Shown here piece by piece: positions 26,616 to 35,387 of a stretch of 63,932 nt of DNA. This DNA comes from Tistrella bauzanensis. Its GTDB lineage: Bacteria > Pseudomonadota > Alphaproteobacteria > Tistrellales > Tistrellaceae. Where the stretch lies: contig NZ_BMDZ01000032.1 of NCBI RefSeq assembly GCF_014636235.1, forward strand, positions 1 to 63,932, in the 5' to 3' direction. Under the pieces are notes generated by a model that was not told the origin of the DNA, did not search any database, and saw only the letters and a program-made list of their open reading frames with translations. The translations under genes and the position numbers were made by a program. Position 1 is the first letter of the stretch. Each line of letters opens with the position of its first letter.

Positions 26616-27678
26616 AGCTTTTATAGCTGCGCCGGCCGATGATGATGTGGTCGTGCACCGAAATATTCAGGTGACGCGCCGCTTCGACCAGCTTGCGGGT
26701 CAGGTCGATATCGGCGGGCGAGGGGGCTGGATCGCCGGACGGATGATTGTGGACAAGAATAATCGAAGAGGCGGCATGCTCCAGCGCCCGCTTCATCACT
26801 TCGCGGGCATAGACGGGCGTGTGATCGACGGTTCCCTGCTGCTGGATCTCGTCGGCGATCAGCCGGTTCTTGCGGTCCAGAAACAGAACCCGGAACTGTT
26901 CCACCCGCAGATGACCCAGATCGGCCATCAGATAATCCATCAGGGCCTGCCATGACGAGAACAGCGGGCGGTCGATCACCTCTTCGCGCAGCGACCGGAT
27001 CATCAGGGCCTCGGTCAGCTTGATCTGGGCGATCACCGACGGACCGACGCCCTCGATCGCCTTCAGCCGTGCCGGTTCGGCATGCAGAACACCGCCCAGC
27101 CCGCCGAAAGCCGCCAGCAGGCGCTTGGCGATCGGCTTGACGTCGCCGCGCGGGATGGCGCCGGCGATCAGCAGTTCCAGCATTTCGTAATCGGCCAGCG
27201 CATCGGCGCCACGATCGAGCAACCGGTCGCGCAGGCGTTGACGATGGCCATGATAATGCGGCCGCGCGGCCCCCGCCGGCGCCGCCCCGTCATTCTGTGC
27301 CGCCTCGTCATTGCCGGCGGCCGGCGTGCGTCCGGCCGATGCCTCGTTCAAGGCAGGGCCGGCCGCCGCCGCCGGTGGCGATTGCCACCACGGCATCTGC
27401 TCCACATCCGGCGCGGTCGCGGCCACATCGGCCGGTGCCGTGAGTGCCGGTGCCGTGAGTGCCGGTGCCGTGAGTGCCGACGCCGCGAGGGGCGGCGGCG
27501 TGTCGACCTGTGCGGTGTCGGCCGGCGGCGGGGAGGGTGCCGGCTCGGATGCGGGCAGGCCGGCGGTTCCGTTACCCGTGGCGCGCGCAATCAGCCCGGC
27601 GGCACGCGCAAATCCGCTTGGGCCCCTTGCGCCTGGCCCTCCTGCCGGCGGCACCTCGGGGCCGCGTGGTCCGGTCAT
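26593..27678 (-). CDS. radC: RadC-family JAB-domain protein
   Basis: The C-terminal part is RadC: helix-hairpin-helix-like GLGGVLHAEPARLKAIEGVG and the MPN/JAB metal motif HNHPSGDPAPSPAD. RadC proteins are widely conserved but their role is unsettled. The N-terminal 130 residues are a low-complexity Ala/Pro extension that includes three ALTAP repeats coded by a 15-bp tandem repeat. ATG 27678 is used; TTG 27714 would add 12 residues. It lies downstream of map in the same direction. Confidence 0.9.
   Translation of the reverse strand: MTGPRGPEVPPAGGPGARGPSGFARAAGLIARATGNGTAGLPASEPAPSPPPADTAQVDTPPPLAASALTAPALTAPALTAPADVAATAPDVEQMPWWQSPPAAAAGPALNEASAGRTPAAGNDEAAQNDGAAPAGAARPHYHGHRQRLRDRLLDRGADALADYEMLELLIAGAIPRGDVKPIAKRLLAAFGGLGGVLHAEPARLKAIEGVGPSVIAQIKLTEALMIRSLREEVIDRPLFSSWQALMDYLMADLGHLRVEQFRVLFLDRKNRLIADEIQQQGTVDHTPVYAREVMKRALEHAASSIILVHNHPSGDPAPSPADIDLTRKLVEAARHLNISVHDHIIIGRRSYKSFKALGIL
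27434..27478 (+). repeat. In-frame 15-bp tandem repeat x3 inside radC
   Basis: GGTGCCGTGAGTGCC is repeated at 27434, 27449 and 27464 and codes on the minus strand for repeated ALTAP, so changes in copy number keep the reading frame. Confidence 0.9.
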
Positions 27679-27734
27679 CGCGTCACGTCCGTCATGGGCA
27701 TGGCCTCCGGTCAAGGGCGGGCGGGCAGATGTGG

Positions 27735-28529
27735 TCAGGCGGCGATATCGCGGCGATAAGGCGGGCGGTCGAGGCCGAGGGGCGAACCGGTGAAGATCTC
27801 GAACCCGTCATCGGTCACGGCGACGCTGTGTTCGAACTGCGCCGACAATTGGCGGTCGCGGGTGACGGCGGTCCAGCCATCGGACAGGATCTTCACGTCG
27901 GGACGGCCCAGATTGACCATCGGTTCGATGGTGAAGAACATCCCTGGCTTCAGTTCCTCGCCGTCGCCGCGACGGCCGTAATGCAGCACATTGGGCTGGT
28001 CGTGGAACACCCGGCCGATACCATGGCCGCAGAAATCCCTGACGACCGAGCATTTCTGCTTCTCGACGAAGCTCTGGATCGCATGGCCGATATCGCCGAA
28101 GGTGGCGCCCGGCTTGACCGCGGCGATGCCCAGCATCATCGCCTCATAGGTGATGTCGATCAGCCGTTCCGCCTTGCGCGAGATCCGGCCCACCGGGAAC
28201 ATCCGGCTGGTATCGCCGAACCAGCCGTCGAGGATGACGGTGATGTCGATGTTGAGGATATCGCCCTCGATCAGCGCCTTCTGATCGGTCGGGATGCCAT
28301 GGCAGACGACATGGTTGATCGAGGTGCAGATCGATTTCGGGAAGCCGCGATAGTTCAGCGGCGCCGGGATCGCGTCGTGCTCCAGGATGAACGCATGGCA
28401 CAACTGGTCGAGATGCTCAGTTGTTACTCCCGGTTGCACGTGCGGGGTGATGAAGTCCAGAACTTCCGCGGCCAGACGACCGGCACGACGCATGCCCTCG
28501 AAATCTTCGGTGGTGTGAATTTTGATCAT
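27735..28529 (-). CDS. map: Methionine aminopeptidase, type I
   Basis: The 264-residue metalloenzyme removes initiator methionine. Metal ligands are visible in NIDITVILDGWFGDTSRMF (two Asp), FCGHGIGRVFHDQPNVLHYG (His), MFFTIEPMVN (Glu) and FEHSVAVTDDGFEIF (Glu). VVCHGIPTDQKALIEGD matches the substrate-side loop. It sits in an sfsA-map-radC run. Confidence 0.96.
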   Translation of the reverse strand: MIKIHTTEDFEGMRRAGRLAAEVLDFITPHVQPGVTTEHLDQLCHAFILEHDAIPAPLNYRGFPKSICTSINHVVCHGIPTDQKALIEGDILNIDITVILDGWFGDTSRMFPVGRISRKAERLIDITYEAMMLGIAAVKPGATFGDIGHAIQSFVEKQKCSVVRDFCGHGIGRVFHDQPNVLHYGRRGDGEELKPGMFFTIEPMVNLGRPDVKILSDGWTAVTRDRQLSAQFEHSVAVTDDGFEIFTGSPLGLDRPPYRRDIAA

Positions 28530-28670
28530 TGCTTCCTGGCTTCCTGCTTTCCCCCGACGGCTGTCGCCGTTCCGGACCGGGCGTTCTGTGCGTTGGCAGA
28601 TTTATCTGCATAGATATTACACCGAGGGGCCAACGGCAATCGCGCGACATGCGCGTTTTCGTGACATCGG

Positions 28671-29516
28671 TCATCCGATGGCGGCAGATGTGCCCGAACC
28701 GGCCACGGGCAGGGGGCCGGTCAGGCGGATTCCGGCCGCATCGGCGGTGAAGCCCAGCGCCATCACCTCGACCCCTGCCGCCCGCGCCGCGACCAATGCG
28801 GCGGCATAGGCCGGATCGATATCGGCCGCGACGTCGACACGGTCGACATCGCCGCGCATCACCGCATAGACCAGCACCGCGCGCGCGGTGCCGGCCGTGG
28901 CCAGCGCCGCCAGTTCGGCCAGATGCCGGGCGCCACGCTGGGTGCGGGCATCGGGGAAGGCGCCCTGCCCCGGCTGGCGCGACAGGGTGACCGATTTCAC
29001 CTCGACATAGACCGGTTGCGGCCGATACGTGCCGGCATCGGCATCTGTCGGTGCTGCGGCCGGATCGAGCACGATATCCACCCGCGAGCCGGTGCCATAG
29101 CGGACTTCGCGCCGCAGCGCCACCCCCGCCGGTGCCAGTGCCGGCACCCGGCCGGCGGCGATGGCTTCGGCGACCAGACCGTTCGCGCGCCCGGTATCGA
29201 CCACGACCAGCGCGCCGCCTGCCGCCTCGACCAGAACCCATGACAGCGGCAGTTTGCGTTTCGGGTCGGGCGATCGCTGCGGCCAGACCCGGGCGCCGGC
29301 ATCGGCCAGACCCAGCATGCTGCCGGGATTGGCGACATGGACGGTGGTTTCGGTTCCGTCCGGCAGCACGACATCGGCCAGAAAGCGCTTATAGCGCCGC
29401 ACAAGCCGTGCCGGGGTCAGCATCGGCGTGAAGACGAGATCATGACCGGCGCCCGGCGGTGATGCGGCGCGCGCGTGGTCGGTGGCTGTATCGGCAAGTG
29501 CTGTCTGATCGGGCAT
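28671..29516 (-). CDS. sfsA: SfsA family protein (sugar fermentation stimulation protein homologue)
   Basis: The 281-residue protein shows SfsA hallmarks RYKRFLADVVLPDG, VHVANPGSMLGL, LPLSWVLVEA, VYVEVKSVTLSR and FPDARTQRGARHLAEL. The family has a nuclease-like fold and was linked to sugar fermentation in E. coli; the biochemical role is unproven. The 141 bases between it and map include a GCAGAT-TT-ATCTGC dyad (28596-28609) in an AT-rich promoter-like patch. Confidence 0.92.
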   Translation of the reverse strand: MPDQTALADTATDHARAASPPGAGHDLVFTPMLTPARLVRRYKRFLADVVLPDGTETTVHVANPGSMLGLADAGARVWPQRSPDPKRKLPLSWVLVEAAGGALVVVDTGRANGLVAEAIAAGRVPALAPAGVALRREVRYGTGSRVDIVLDPAAAPTDADAGTYRPQPVYVEVKSVTLSRQPGQGAFPDARTQRGARHLAELAALATAGTARAVLVYAVMRGDVDRVDVAADIDPAYAAALVAARAAGVEVMALGFTADAAGIRLTGPLPVAGSGTSAAIG

Positions 29517-29660
29517 GGCGTCAAGACTACGGCCACCGGCGGCCTGCGCGCAACGGCGCTGCCGTCATCATGTCGGGCTGTATCGCAGAGGCTGGCCGCC
29601 GCCGCCGCAAGGTCGCATAATCCGGGGGGTTCGGAACCGATGGCCAGGACGGGAGCCTTC

Positions 29661-30713
29661 ATGATCAGGCGCGACGCGACATCCGCAAGCCGGCGGCGGG
29701 CAGTGCTGACCGGTGCCGGCGGTATGCTGGGCCGTCATGTGGTGGCGCGGCTGGCGCGAGATCCGGCGCTGTGGGCGATGACCGCCTTCGTCCGGCCCGA
29801 GACCACGGCCCCGGTGCGCGACTGGTTGACCGCCCATGGTGTGGATCTGATCGAGGCCAGTCTGCTCGACGCCCATCAGATGGCGGCGCGCACTCCTGAC
29901 GATACCGATGTCGTGCTGCACCTTGCGGCCGATACCTCGACCGACCCGCGCGATCGCGCGCGCCAGTGGCAGACCAATGTCGAGGGCACGCGCGCGGTCG
30001 CCGAAGCCGTGCTGCTGACCCGCGTGCGCCGGCTCGTCCATGTCTCCTCGGCCTCGGTCTATGGTTTCGATCGCCATCGCATAGACGAACATGCACCGCA
30101 GGTGGGCAGCGACCATCCGGTCGCCTATGTCGCCAGCAAGGCCGCCGCCGAAGAGGTGGTGCGGGCCGCGATCGCCCGCGGGCTGGATGCCGTGATCCTC
30201 AATCCCGGCCATATGCTGGGGGCCTATGACCTGAACAACTGGGCGATGATGATCCGGCTGGCCGCGGCCGGGCGGCTGCCGGCGCTACCGCCCGGCGGTG
30301 GCAGCTTCGCGGCGGCAGCCGCCGTCGCCGATGCCGTTGTCGCCGCCATCGACCGGGCGATGATCGGCGAGAATTATCTGCTGGGCGGGCCGGTGGCGAG
30401 TTTTCGCGAGTTGATCGGCCGCAGCGCCGCCATCCTCGACCGGCCGCTGACCAGCCGTGTCGCCCCCGCCTGGGCGCTGATCGCAGCCGCACGGGTGATC
30501 GAGCGACTGGCGCGCCTGACCGGCAGCCGGCCGTCGATCACGGTCGATGCGGCGGTCGTGTCGTGCCATTCGGTCGCGATCGACAGCGATCGGGCGCGAC
30601 GCGATCTGGGCTATGCGCCGGCCGCCCTCGACGACATGCTGCGTGAGACGATCGACTGGCTGATCCTGGCCGGCCTGATCGACGCACCGCCGCGCCCGGC
30701 AATCTCTGGCTGA
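29661..30713 (+). CDS. NAD-dependent epimerase/dehydratase (extended SDR)
   Basis: The 350-residue protein has a Rossmann start (VLTGAGGMLGRHVV), a VLHLAADTS loop, and a catalytic Tyr-x3-Lys in VAYVASKAAAEE with the serines of VHVSSASVYG before it. It resembles nucleoside-sugar or dihydroflavonol-reductase-like SDRs; the substrate is not predictable. ATG 29661 has GGGAG six bases upstream; ATG 29640 is possible. Divergent from sfsA. Confidence 0.85.
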   Translation: MIRRDATSASRRRAVLTGAGGMLGRHVVARLARDPALWAMTAFVRPETTAPVRDWLTAHGVDLIEASLLDAHQMAARTPDDTDVVLHLAADTSTDPRDRARQWQTNVEGTRAVAEAVLLTRVRRLVHVSSASVYGFDRHRIDEHAPQVGSDHPVAYVASKAAAEEVVRAAIARGLDAVILNPGHMLGAYDLNNWAMMIRLAAAGRLPALPPGGGSFAAAAAVADAVVAAIDRAMIGENYLLGGPVASFRELIGRSAAILDRPLTSRVAPAWALIAAARVIERLARLTGSRPSITVDAAVVSCHSVAIDSDRARRDLGYAPAALDDMLRETIDWLILAGLIDAPPRPAISG

Positions 30714-30727
30714 TCAATCCCTGGCTG

Positions 30728-31534
30728 ATGAGTGATGACCCGATGACCGAGACCCTTGAGACCGCCCTGACCGCGGGCGATGCCGGCGCACCGCGCACTG
30801 CCGCGATCCTGGTGATCGGCAATGAAATTCTATCCGGCCGCACCCAGGACGTGAATGTCCGCATGATCGCCACCAAGCTGGCGCCGGCAGGCATCCGGGT
30901 GGTCGAGGTGCGGGTGGTGCCCGATATCGAGGACGAGATCGTCGGGGCCATTCATGCGCTGACCGCCAGGGCCGATTATCTGTTCACCACAGGCGGCATC
31001 GGCCCCACCCATGACGACATCACCGCCGCCGCCGTGGCGCGGGCAATGGGGGTGGCGCTGATCCGCGACCCTGAGGCCGAGCGCCGCCTGACCGCCTATT
31101 ACCCGCCCGAGAAGCTGACGCCCGCGCGGCTGCGGATGGCGAACGTCGCCGAAGGGGCGACGCTGATCGACAATCCGGTGTCGATCGCACCGGGATTCCG
31201 GATCGGCAAGGTCCATGTGATGGCGGGCGTGCCCCAGATCGCCGCGGCGATGATGGACAATATCGTGCCCACCCTGACCGGCGGCGCGGTCACCCGCGCG
31301 GTCACCATTGCGATCGACGGCGCCGAGGGCGAGATCGCCCAGCCGCTGGGCGAGGTGCAGGCCCGCCACCCGCAGGTTGAAATCGGCTCCTATCCGGCAT
31401 TCCGTGGCGGCAAGCCTTCAGTCAGCCTGGTGCTGCGCGGCACCGACACCAGGGCGCTGGATGTGGCCGAGCGCGACCTGCTGGCGGTGCTGTCGGCGAT
31501 GGCGGTGGCGGTGATCGGTCGCGAAGCATCATAG
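30728..31534 (+). CDS. MoaB/Mog (CinA-like) molybdopterin-binding domain protein
   Basis: The 268-residue protein has the CinA N-terminal type of MoaB/Mog fold: AILVIGNEILSGRTQDVN, YLFTTGGIGPTHDDIT and VMAGVPQIAAAMM. It lacks the C-terminal deamidase domain of full CinA, as is usual for the short form in alphaproteobacteria. Role unclear; relatives are nucleotide-derivative hydrolases. Confidence 0.9.
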   Translation: MSDDPMTETLETALTAGDAGAPRTAAILVIGNEILSGRTQDVNVRMIATKLAPAGIRVVEVRVVPDIEDEIVGAIHALTARADYLFTTGGIGPTHDDITAAAVARAMGVALIRDPEAERRLTAYYPPEKLTPARLRMANVAEGATLIDNPVSIAPGFRIGKVHVMAGVPQIAAAMMDNIVPTLTGGAVTRAVTIAIDGAEGEIAQPLGEVQARHPQVEIGSYPAFRGGKPSVSLVLRGTDTRALDVAERDLLAVLSAMAVAVIGREAS

Positions 31535-31642
31535 CCGCGGGACTGCACCGGCTCTCGTGAAACTCGATCTGGACAGATCGGGGCGCGGCCGATATTGCTT
31601 GGCCGGTCAGCGCCGCGATTCCACCGGCGCGTGGCCTGTGGC

Positions 31643-31726
31643 GCGGACGTGGCGAAATCGGTAGACGCAGCGGACTTAAAATCCGCTTCCTCTGGAGTGC
31701 GGGTTCAAGTCCCGCCGTCCGCACCA
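31643..31726 (+). tRNA. tRNA-Leu (anticodon TAA)
   Basis: Acceptor arms GCGGACG and CGTCCGC pair fully; the anticodon stem GCGGA/TCCGC encloses CTTAAAA, giving anticodon TAA. GTTCAAG marks the T loop, the variable arm is long as in class II tRNAs, and CCA is encoded (31724-31726). Confidence 0.97.
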
Positions 31727-31823
31727 GCCTTCGGAACAGCTCTCATAGACAGCCTGTCGGGCTGGCCTGCAATTTGCTTCACCCTGGTGGCATAACACGC
31801 ATCCGGTTTGTGGAGCTTCGGGC

Positions 31824-32507
31824 ATGACGGTTCAGGCAAGCGGTGCCGGCGGGATTTCCGCTTTCGATTTCAGGGCATTGCGGCGTCAGGATGGCGGGGC
31901 GGCACCTGTTGGCGGTGCGGCAGATTTTGCCGGGGCTGCTGCTGGTGGGGCGGCAAACTCTTCCGGTGCAGCGCCCACCGGGCCGGTGTCGGCAGGCATG
32001 CCGGCCGGGGCCATCGGCCAGTCGGGCGCGACCAGTCAGACCCTGTTCATGGCCCAGCTTCTGGGTCAGGACACCGAGATGGCCGCATCGTCGGGCACGG
32101 TCGACGCGCCCGTGACCGGGGCGGATGCCTCGGCGGATGAAGATGGCCCGTCGGCGGCGGAGACAGCCTTCCTTGAATTCATGGCCATGACCCCTGCGGA
32201 ACGCTATCGCGCCATGTTCCTGGGTGAAGAGGGGCTGACCGAGGAAGAGCTGGCGGCCATGTCGCCCGAGGAGCGCGCCAAGATCGAGGCCCGCATTCAG
32301 GAGCGGATCGAGATGGCGATGAACGACCAGATGTCGGAAGGCGTGAGCCCTGATGCCGCCGCCGATCTGGCGGCCGGCATGCAGGACGCGGCCATGAACG
32401 CGGTTTCGGGTGATGATGCCCAGAGCGGCGCCGGCGGCCGGCAACCGATGGGCTTCGGCGATCGCAGCCGGTTCGATGACCTGCTGCGCGCCGCCACCGC
32501 GGCCTGA
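31824..32507 (+). CDS. Hypothetical low-complexity protein
   Basis: No family is recognised. The 227-residue protein begins with a Gly/Ala/Ser-rich stretch to about residue 110, then has a charged helical segment at about 112-170 with two related motifs, MTPAERYRAMFLGEEGLTEEEL and MSPEERAKIEARIQERIEM. There is no signal peptide or membrane helix. It stands alone between tRNA-Leu and a convergent membrane-protein gene. Codon use is like its neighbours, so it is probably real. Confidence 0.65.
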   Translation: MTVQASGAGGISAFDFRALRRQDGGAAPVGGAADFAGAAAGGAANSSGAAPTGPVSAGMPAGAIGQSGATSQTLFMAQLLGQDTEMAASSGTVDAPVTGADASADEDGPSAAETAFLEFMAMTPAERYRAMFLGEEGLTEEELAAMSPEERAKIEARIQERIEMAMNDQMSEGVSPDAAADLAAGMQDAAMNAVSGDDAQSGAGGRQPMGFGDRSRFDDLLRAATAA

Positions 32508-32525
32508 GATCCACGGTCACCGATC

Positions 32526-33059
32526 TCAATGTCGTTGCAGTGGCGGCGGTTGACGGCCTGACGGCGTCGGGTGGGCATCCAGCCTGGGGCCATCGTGAAA
32601 GATCTCGGCCTCCGCGCGGTCCAGATCGTTCAGGCTGTGGGCAAGGGCGGTGCCCCAGACCAGATGGGCCGCCAGCATCAGCAGGTTCCGGCGCATCGGG
32701 TGGTCGGTGGCCGGGCGCAGGATGCGGGCCGCCGGGATCCAGCCCAGATAGCTGACTACCCAGACCAGCGCGCCATAGCCGGCACCGGCCCGCACCCCGC
32801 CATGCGGGCGCCATGCTGCGAACAGGCTGCCGGCAACGGCACCGAAAGCGAAATGAGACAGCAGAGTGGTGATACGGCGCGCGGGCTCAGGCATCGCCTG
32901 ACCCGTTTCCGTAGCCTCCCCCACCTGTTCCATGATCTGGCGCGGTGGCAGGGGATACTGGTCGCGGGCCGGCAGCAGCGGCTGCATCCGCCGCATGGCC
33001 GAGGTCATGGCGACCGTGGCCATGATGCCGGCGATGGCCCCCAGCATGGCGTTGCGCAT
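32526..33059 (-). CDS. Small membrane protein next to an SDR gene
   Basis: The 177-residue protein begins with a hydrophobic helix (AMLGAIAGIMATVAMTSAM) and has two or three further membrane segments (HFAFGAVAGSLFAAW, YGALVWVVSYLGWIPAARIL, LLMLAAHLVWGTALAHSL). The HLVWG..L region resembles DUF1440/DUF6789-type membrane proteins. It starts 5 bases after the SDR gene upstream and is probably co-transcribed. Function unknown. Confidence 0.7.
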   Translation of the reverse strand: MRNAMLGAIAGIMATVAMTSAMRRMQPLLPARDQYPLPPRQIMEQVGEATETGQAMPEPARRITTLLSHFAFGAVAGSLFAAWRPHGGVRAGAGYGALVWVVSYLGWIPAARILRPATDHPMRRNLLMLAAHLVWGTALAHSLNDLDRAEAEIFHDGPRLDAHPTPSGRQPPPLQRH

Positions 33060-33064
33060 GGCGG

Positions 33065-34108
33065 TCACTCCGACCCGTTGCGGTGGCTGCGGGCGATCCA
33101 CAGACCCAGAGCCAGACCGCCGGCCGCGAAGGCGAGGCTGCCGGCCGTTCCCAGCCGGGGCAGGCGGTCGCGGCCCGGCTGACGCCACGGCCCGTGCACG
33201 GCATGATTGCGGCGTGCCGCCCCGAACACGGCAGGATCGCGCAGATCCTGTGCCTCGCGGGCATGGGTCGCCTGACTGCGCCAGCCGAAGCGGCCCATCA
33301 GCCGGTCGGCCAGCCCCGGCATCAGCCGGTTCAGAATGCCGAACTGAACCGTGGCGGCGCCGACCCGCACCGATCGGCGACGCATGGTCACCGCGTCATA
33401 AATGGCGGCGGCAACCACCTCGGGTTCATAGACCGGCGGCATCGGCCGGGGGACGCCGCCCTCCATACGGCTGCCGGCATGGGCAAAGAACGGCGTGTTG
33501 GTTGCCGGCGGATGGACGATCGCCAGATGAATGCGGCTGCGGGCGTGAATCAGCTCGGTGCGCAGAGCCTCGGTGAAGCCGGTGACGGCGAATTTGGCGG
33601 CGGTATAGGGCGCCTGCAGGGGCACACCGCGCAGCGCCACCACCGATCCGATATTGACGATGACCCCCTCGTCGCGGCGGCGCATCCGGGTCAGGGCCGC
33701 GCGCGTGCCGTTCACGGCACCCATATAGCTCACATCGGTGACCCGTCGGAATTCCTCTTCGGAAATATCCTCGAAGGGGGCATAAAAGCTGACGCCGGCG
33801 CCATTGATCCAGGCATCGATCTGCCCGAAACGGCCTTCGATCCGGGATGCCGCGGCATCCACCTCGCGGGCATCGGCCACGTCCGCCGATGCGGTTTCAA
33901 CCTCACCACCGGCCGCGACGACATCCGCGGCCGCCGCTTCCAGCCCCTCTTCGCCGCGTGCGATCAACCCGACCCGCCAGCCACGTTCGGCGAACAGCGC
34001 CGCCGTGCAGCGGCCGATGCCCGACGAACCGCCGGTGATGACCACCACCGGCTGCGGACGATTGGGGCTGCGCTGCTGGTCGCCGATCTGGTGTCGTGCC
34101 TGTCGCAT
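33065..34108 (-). CDS. Short-chain dehydrogenase/reductase with C-terminal extension
   Basis: The 347-residue SDR has VVITGGSSGIGRCTAALFAERG (NADP site), WINGAGVSF and catalytic Ser/Tyr/Lys (NIGSVVALRGVPLQAPYTAAKFAV). After the SDR core at about residue 250 there is an extra 90-residue tail ending in a hydrophobic helix (AGSLAFAAGGLALGLWIA), suggesting membrane anchoring. Substrate not known. Divergent from the chimeric gene at 34257. Confidence 0.87.
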   Translation of the reverse strand: MRQARHQIGDQQRSPNRPQPVVVITGGSSGIGRCTAALFAERGWRVGLIARGEEGLEAAAADVVAAGGEVETASADVADAREVDAAASRIEGRFGQIDAWINGAGVSFYAPFEDISEEEFRRVTDVSYMGAVNGTRAALTRMRRRDEGVIVNIGSVVALRGVPLQAPYTAAKFAVTGFTEALRTELIHARSRIHLAIVHPPATNTPFFAHAGSRMEGGVPRPMPPVYEPEVVAAAIYDAVTMRRRSVRVGAATVQFGILNRLMPGLADRLMGRFGWRSQATHAREAQDLRDPAVFGAARRNHAVHGPWRQPGRDRLPRLGTAGSLAFAAGGLALGLWIARSHRNGSE

Positions 34109-34256
34109 GATACGGGCTCCGCTGATGGCTCGGGGGATGCTCCAGGGCTCAACCCCGGCGGGGCGCCGCGGTTCCCGGGCCGGAACCCGGGGCAGCCGGT
34201 CGGGGTTTGGATGTCAATGAAGCCGGCATACGGTTCGGCAGCGGAGAGGGCGTGTC

Positions 34257-35015
34257 GTGCATATCTTGGTGACAGGGGCAACCGGGCTGATCGGATCGGC
34301 GGTGACGGCGCGACTGCTGGCCCTTGGCCATCAGGTGACCGGCGTGGCGCGCAGCGTGGGCGAGGCCGCGCGTCGCATGCCGCAGGTCCGCGGGCGGGCC
34401 GTCGACATCGCCCGGACCCGCACGGCTGCCGGCTGGGCGCCGGCGCTGGCCGGGGTCGATGCGGTGGTCAATTGCGCCGGCGCCCTTCAGCACGGCGGGC
34501 GTGATGATCTGGAGGGCGTGCATACAACCGGTATCGACGCACTTTATGCTGCGGCCGAACAGGCAGGCATAAGGCGGGTGATCCATATTTCGGCGATGGG
34601 GGTGGATCGGGCGACCCCCACGGCCTTTTCGCGCACCAAGCTTGCCGGCGAGCAGGCGTTGATGGCCCGCGATCTGGATTGGGTGATCCTGCGGCCATCG
34701 GTGGTGATCGCGGATGTCGTGTTCACCGGCGTGGCGCTGGCCATGCATGTCGGCTATCCGCTGAGCCAGGGCTGGATTGTGCTGTCGATCGCGCTCTATC
34801 TGGTCACCGGCGCCTTCTGGCTGCCGGTCGTGTGGATGCAGATGAAGATGCGCCGGCTGGCGGCCGAGGCGGCGGTGGCGGGCGCGCTACTGCCCGCCGC
34901 CTATCACCGGTTATACCGTACCTGGTTCGCCTTCGGCTTTCCGGCCTTTGCCGCCGTCACGGCCATTTTCTGGCTGATGATCAGCCGGCCCGCGATCGGC
35001 TTCATCGACGGGTGA
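34257..35015 (+). CDS. Chimeric protein: N-terminal SDR half joined to C-terminal DUF2269 membrane half
   Basis: Residues 1-148 are an atypical SDR (MHILVTGATGLIGSAV, VVNCAGALQHGG, VIHISAMGVD, FSRTKLAGEQAL, DLDWVILRPSVV). At about residue 150 the sequence switches to the membrane part of DUF2269 proteins (GYPLSQGWIVLSIALYL, GAFWLPVVWMQMKMR, YHRLYRTWFAFGFPAF). In many proteobacteria an SDR gene with a DoxX tail is followed by a separate DUF2269 gene; here the SDR end, DoxX part and DUF2269 start are missing. GTG 34257 has GGAGAGGG upstream. It may be a deletion product with doubtful function. Confidence 0.75.
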   Translation: MHILVTGATGLIGSAVTARLLALGHQVTGVARSVGEAARRMPQVRGRAVDIARTRTAAGWAPALAGVDAVVNCAGALQHGGRDDLEGVHTTGIDALYAAAEQAGIRRVIHISAMGVDRATPTAFSRTKLAGEQALMARDLDWVILRPSVVIADVVFTGVALAMHVGYPLSQGWIVLSIALYLVTGAFWLPVVWMQMKMRRLAAEAAVAGALLPAAYHRLYRTWFAFGFPAFAAVTAIFWLMISRPAIGFIDG

Positions 35016-35048
35016 TGTGGCCGGCCTCACGCGTGGCGACGCCGGCGG

Positions 35049-35360
35049 TCAGCGCAGTTCGATCTCGACGAAGGCGAAGGGTTCGGTTGCCGACGGATTG
35101 ACCACATTGTGATCGGTGCCGGCGGTGCCGGCATATGAGGCGCCGGCGCTGCGGTCGACCAGCCGGCTGGTGCCGTCTGGCATCTCGATCAGCAATTGCC
35201 CGGTGGTCAGCGGTACAACGACATAATCCAGCCCATGACAATGCGGGCCGGTTTCGGCACCGGGGGCGAAGCTCCACAGGGTGACGCAGACCCGGTCGTT
35301 GTCCACCTGTACGGTGGGGACAGCCTGGGGGCGGGTGGGGGTCGTGGTGGTTTCGGTCAT
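35049..35360 (-). CDS. Small cupin protein
   Basis: The 103-residue single-domain cupin has GAETGPHCHGLDYVVVPLT with two possible metal histidines and a second cupin motif around GTDHNVVNPS. It lies 27 bases downstream of the FAD subunit gene of the molybdoenzyme operon and is probably co-transcribed. Specific role unknown. Confidence 0.8.
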   Translation of the reverse strand: MTETTTTPTRPQAVPTVQVDNDRVCVTLWSFAPGAETGPHCHGLDYVVVPLTTGQLLIEMPDGTSRLVDRSAGASYAGTAGTDHNVVNPSATEPFAFVEIELR

Positions 35361-35387
35361 GCGATGGTCTTTCTGTGGGCCGCGATG

